Shown in pieces: positions 15,813 to 17,686 of a stretch of 17,686 bases of DNA. Position 1 is the stretch's first letter. Each line of letters opens with the position of its first letter. Source of the DNA: Lachnoclostridium sp. UBA3320 (GTDB lineage Bacteria; Bacillota; Clostridia; Lachnospirales; Lachnospiraceae). The notes under the pieces are model-generated. The model saw only the letters and a program-made list of their open reading frames with translations, did no database searches and was not told the DNA's origin. The position numbers and the translations under genes were made by a program. The stretch is from contig DESG01000125.1 in NCBI GenBank assembly GCA_002361175.1, forward strand, positions 692 to 18,377. The letters are read 5' to 3'.

Positions 15813-16847
15813 CTATTTTGAACTTTCTATCTGCAATGTTTTTATTGCCTCTGTAGCAAGGTTATATGTATACAATTCGCTCTGGTCATATTCTTCAAAG
15901 AAGAGATAGTCAGAAGTTAGATTAAGATAATTATAATTGCCTTCAGAAATAAGTGTTGAATCATATGTGTACAAGTCAAGTTTGTACAGTCCGTTGTTTG
16001 TTCCATCATCTACTTGATAATAGATTGATGTCCCATCTTCTGATATATTATATGTTGCAAGATGTTGATTTACTATGGTTTCCACAGAAGAGCCATCAAA
16101 CGGAACACGGCACAGGTTATAATCTTGTTCCATATTCATAAAATACAGATAATCTCCATGTATTGTAAGACTTGTGCAGTTGCCAGCATATATTACTTTT
16201 GAACCTGAACCAGTAGTACTTATTGAATGTATATAGTGGTCATTATCCCATCCAGTATAATATATCTTGTTGTCAGAAACTGCATATGGTGCAGCAGCTT
16301 CAGCAAGAAGTTTTGATTCTTCAGAACCGTCTATTTTTGTAGAATAAAGTTCAAGCCCTTTTTTCTGGTCATAGTGCTGGTAATATACATTATTGCCATA
16401 AAGGCATACAACTTGAGTTGGGTCATCGTATAGTTTATAAATATTTTTACCAGATGTATTAATTCTAAAAAGTCCCGTAGTACTCATTGACAATGCTGCA
16501 TCTATATCATTTTCCAGTTGATCATTTCTTCTTGTATAAAAGATATAATCTCCAGCAGAATTAATATAGCTTGCTCTGTCGTCTGTTAGTTTCTTAGGAT
16601 TTGACAAGTCACTGTTCATACAATAAAGTTTATTGTCATCATAAGGGTTGGCAAAGTATATCTTGCCATCATTTTCACAAAAAAGACCACTGTTTAACAA
16701 GTTGCCGCTTGTATTTCCTGTAGTGCTTTCATCATCATAAAACTGTACACGGTTCTTGGTGATAAAAAAATAAGTCAGTATACCTAAAAAAGCTGCTGCA
16801 ATAATTCCTATAAAGATTCTTTTTATAATAGTAGATGTTTTCATCAT
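15813..16847 (-). CDS. Membrane-anchored DUF5050-like beta-propeller protein
   Basis: A 344-residue protein with one N-terminal membrane segment (about 9-28, RIFIGIIAAAFLGILTYFF) after a short basic stretch, so most of it should lie outside the cell. The rest is a series of repeats of about 40-45 residues, each with a G/D-x-IYY or LYF strand followed by a polar loop (GDYIFYTRR, GNNVYYQHY, DNKIYYTGW, GDYLYFMNM, GTSIYYQVD, SDYLFFEEY). This matches DUF5050/TolB-like propellers of Clostridia. No catalytic residues are apparent; a sensor or binding function is a guess. Two ATGs (16847, 16844) lie 5 and 8 nt after GGGGG; the second has the better spacing. It follows the lipoprotein gene by 66 nt and is closed by tandem terminators. 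Confidence 0.8.
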   Translation of the reverse strand: MMKTSTIIKRIFIGIIAAAFLGILTYFFITKNRVQFYDDESTTGNTSGNLLNSGLFCENDGKIYFANPYDDNKLYCMNSDLSNPKKLTDDRASYINSAGDYIFYTRRNDQLENDIDAALSMSTTGLFRINTSGKNIYKLYDDPTQVVCLYGNNVYYQHYDQKKGLELYSTKIDGSEESKLLAEAAAPYAVSDNKIYYTGWDNDHYIHSISTTGSGSKVIYAGNCTSLTIHGDYLYFMNMEQDYNLCRVPFDGSSVETIVNQHLATYNISEDGTSIYYQVDDGTNNGLYKLDLYTYDSTLISEGNYNYLNLTSDYLFFEEYDQSELYTYNLATEAIKTLQIESSK

Positions 16848-16863
16848 GCCAGCCCCCTTTTTT

Positions 16864-16897
16864 AATAGTTATCAGTAGTTTGCAACTGATAACTATT
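16864..16897. repeat. Perfect 13-bp inverted repeat between lipoprotein and beta-propeller genes
   Basis: AATAGTTATCAGT (16864-16876) and ACTGATAACTATT (16885-16897) are exact reverse complements around an 8-nt loop. No T tract follows on either strand; on the minus strand it runs into AAAAAAGGGGG, the next gene's ribosome binding site. It is therefore not a standard terminator. It could be an intercistronic RNA stabiliser or processing site, a translation-modulating hairpin, or an operator. Confidence 0.8.
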
Positions 16898-16913
16898 TGG
16901 AAAGTTTGTGTAA

Positions 16914-17552
16914 TTATTCATACTGTGGTGGGTCAAAATAATCATCTGGTGTAAATGAGCAGTTTATATTTAAATTGTCTATATCTTCCCAACCACTATA
17001 CTTTATTTCAATTTTCTTCCAGTCTTTCGGAACTTCCCATACAACAAAACCTTTTAATGTATCTTGTACCCCTACATGATCAAAAATAGTTTGATAGCCT
17101 TCTGGTTCGTTAAAAAGTACTGTATTTGTGATTTCTTTACCATCCACTTTGGCTGATAAATAGTTGACATTGATATAGTCTTCTTCAAGCGTCTTATTAC
17201 TTATTTCTAAAAATAATACAAGATATTTTTTATTTTTGGCAGCTTTGTCTTTATATGTGCCATCATCTAGTTTTTTATAAGATTTTAAGCCAAGAACGGT
17301 AACTTCATGTTTTTCATCAGCATAACCTGAATTAGCTGAAATATTTATTTCTGTTGTTTTTGTTTCTTCTTCGTCTACATTATTTTCTTCTTCGTCTATA
17401 TTTGTACTGCTAGGTTCAGAGGTAACATCGCTTGTAGTAGATGATATATTTTTATCATTTGAAGGTGTTTGACCTGAATTTATTTTTCCACATGCTGAAA
17501 ATAAAACGGTAATGCTTAAAGTTACTAAGAGTAAGCTACATTTGTTCTTCAT
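16914..17552 (-). CDS. Secreted lipoprotein with DUF4352-like domain
   Basis: A 212-residue protein with a lipoprotein signal peptide: basic start MKNK, hydrophobic core, and lipobox LFSAC with C21 as lipidation site. Residues 25-70 form a Ser/Thr/Asp/Glu-rich linker (including DEEENNVDEEETK), probably a spacer from the membrane. From about 80 the C-terminal part resembles the Ig-like DUF4352 fold, with KYLVLFLEISNKT, a following NYLSAKVDG strand and VVWEVPKDWKKIEIKY. Such domains are common in Gram-positive surface lipoproteins and have no defined activity. The ATG has AAAGGAA about 11 nt upstream and an extended -10 promoter before it. Codes alongside the beta-propeller gene, suggesting a shared envelope role. 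Confidence 0.85.
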   Translation of the reverse strand: MKNKCSLLLVTLSITVLFSACGKINSGQTPSNDKNISSTTSDVTSEPSSTNIDEEENNVDEEETKTTEINISANSGYADEKHEVTVLGLKSYKKLDDGTYKDKAAKNKKYLVLFLEISNKTLEEDYINVNYLSAKVDGKEITNTVLFNEPEGYQTIFDHVGVQDTLKGFVVWEVPKDWKKIEIKYSGWEDIDNLNINCSFTPDDYFDPPQYE

Positions 17553-17598
17553 AAAAGATAAAATTCCTTTCTGCTTATAAAAAATTTTTATAATAATT

Positions 17599-17607
17599 AT
17601 TATAGCA
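17599..17607 (-). promoter_or_regulatory. Extended -10 promoter of the lipoprotein gene
   Basis: TGCTATAAT on the minus strand (17607-17599) is a perfect extended -10. No convincing -35 stands 16-18 nt upstream, which the TGN motif can offset. Transcription would start near 17592, giving a leader of about 40 nt. Confidence 0.6.
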
Positions 17608-17686
17608 AATTTTGTATAAAATAATCGGATTGTATGTTTATTTTACGCTAATACTATAATAAAATGACGCTCCCCTATGCTAAAGC
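17608..17686. other. Window-edge intergenic stretch
   Basis: AT-rich sequence upstream of the lipoprotein promoter. I see no open frame, no strong hairpin and no recognisable binding site. Confidence 0.4.

Noticed and set aside
16864..16897. Reading the 13-bp hairpin as an intrinsic terminator
   Set aside because: No U tract on either strand after the stem.

Overview
The window looks like a chromosomal segment of a low-GC Firmicute of class Clostridia, most likely in or near Lachnospiraceae. This is inferred from the AT-rich sequence, strong AGGAGG-type ribosome binding sites, a dnaG-rpoD-trmK core, a cmk-ispH-S1 string and a TGS-domain nucleoside kinase. Every gene I accept reads on the minus strand, so transcription runs from high to low coordinates.

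From about 17,686 down to 15,741 there is a small cell-envelope unit: an extended -10 promoter, a DUF4352-type lipoprotein, a perfect 13-bp hairpin, and a membrane-anchored beta-propeller (DUF5050-like) protein. It ends in two intrinsic terminators that form a tandem 21-nt duplication.

From about 15,700 to 2,850 there is one long, tightly packed housekeeping run of 12 genes: dnaG, rpoD, trmK, nucleoside kinase, folD, rimO, pgsA, stand-alone pncC (CinA C-terminal domain), a BaiN/HI0933-type flavoprotein, cmk, ispH, and a four-domain S1 protein. Gaps are 66 nt or less and several ends overlap. The sequence ahead of dnaG matches the sigma-H promoter consensus at both elements with an 11-nt spacer, and its -10 is overlapped by a Spo0A-box core (TGTCGAA). 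The primary sigma factor, primase, tRNA/ribosome modification, folate, phospholipid, isoprenoid and nucleotide genes may therefore share a transition-state promoter. A strong terminator follows the S1 gene.

Below 2,850, cheR begins directly against the poly-T tract of the S1 terminator and has its own terminator. The window ends in an incomplete gene of at least 643 codons. Its first ~200 residues look like a DUF3800 (predicted RNase H-like) domain and the remainder is alpha-helical with TPR-like stretches. This is the least ordinary gene in the window and the best candidate for an uncharacterised, possibly defence-related, function.

Several upstream start codons that give longer reading frames were moved inward, because the ribosome binding site lies inside the longer version (cheR, S1, cmk, flavoprotein, folD, rimO, rpoD). 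I saw no tRNA, rRNA, CRISPR array, insertion sequence or riboswitch.
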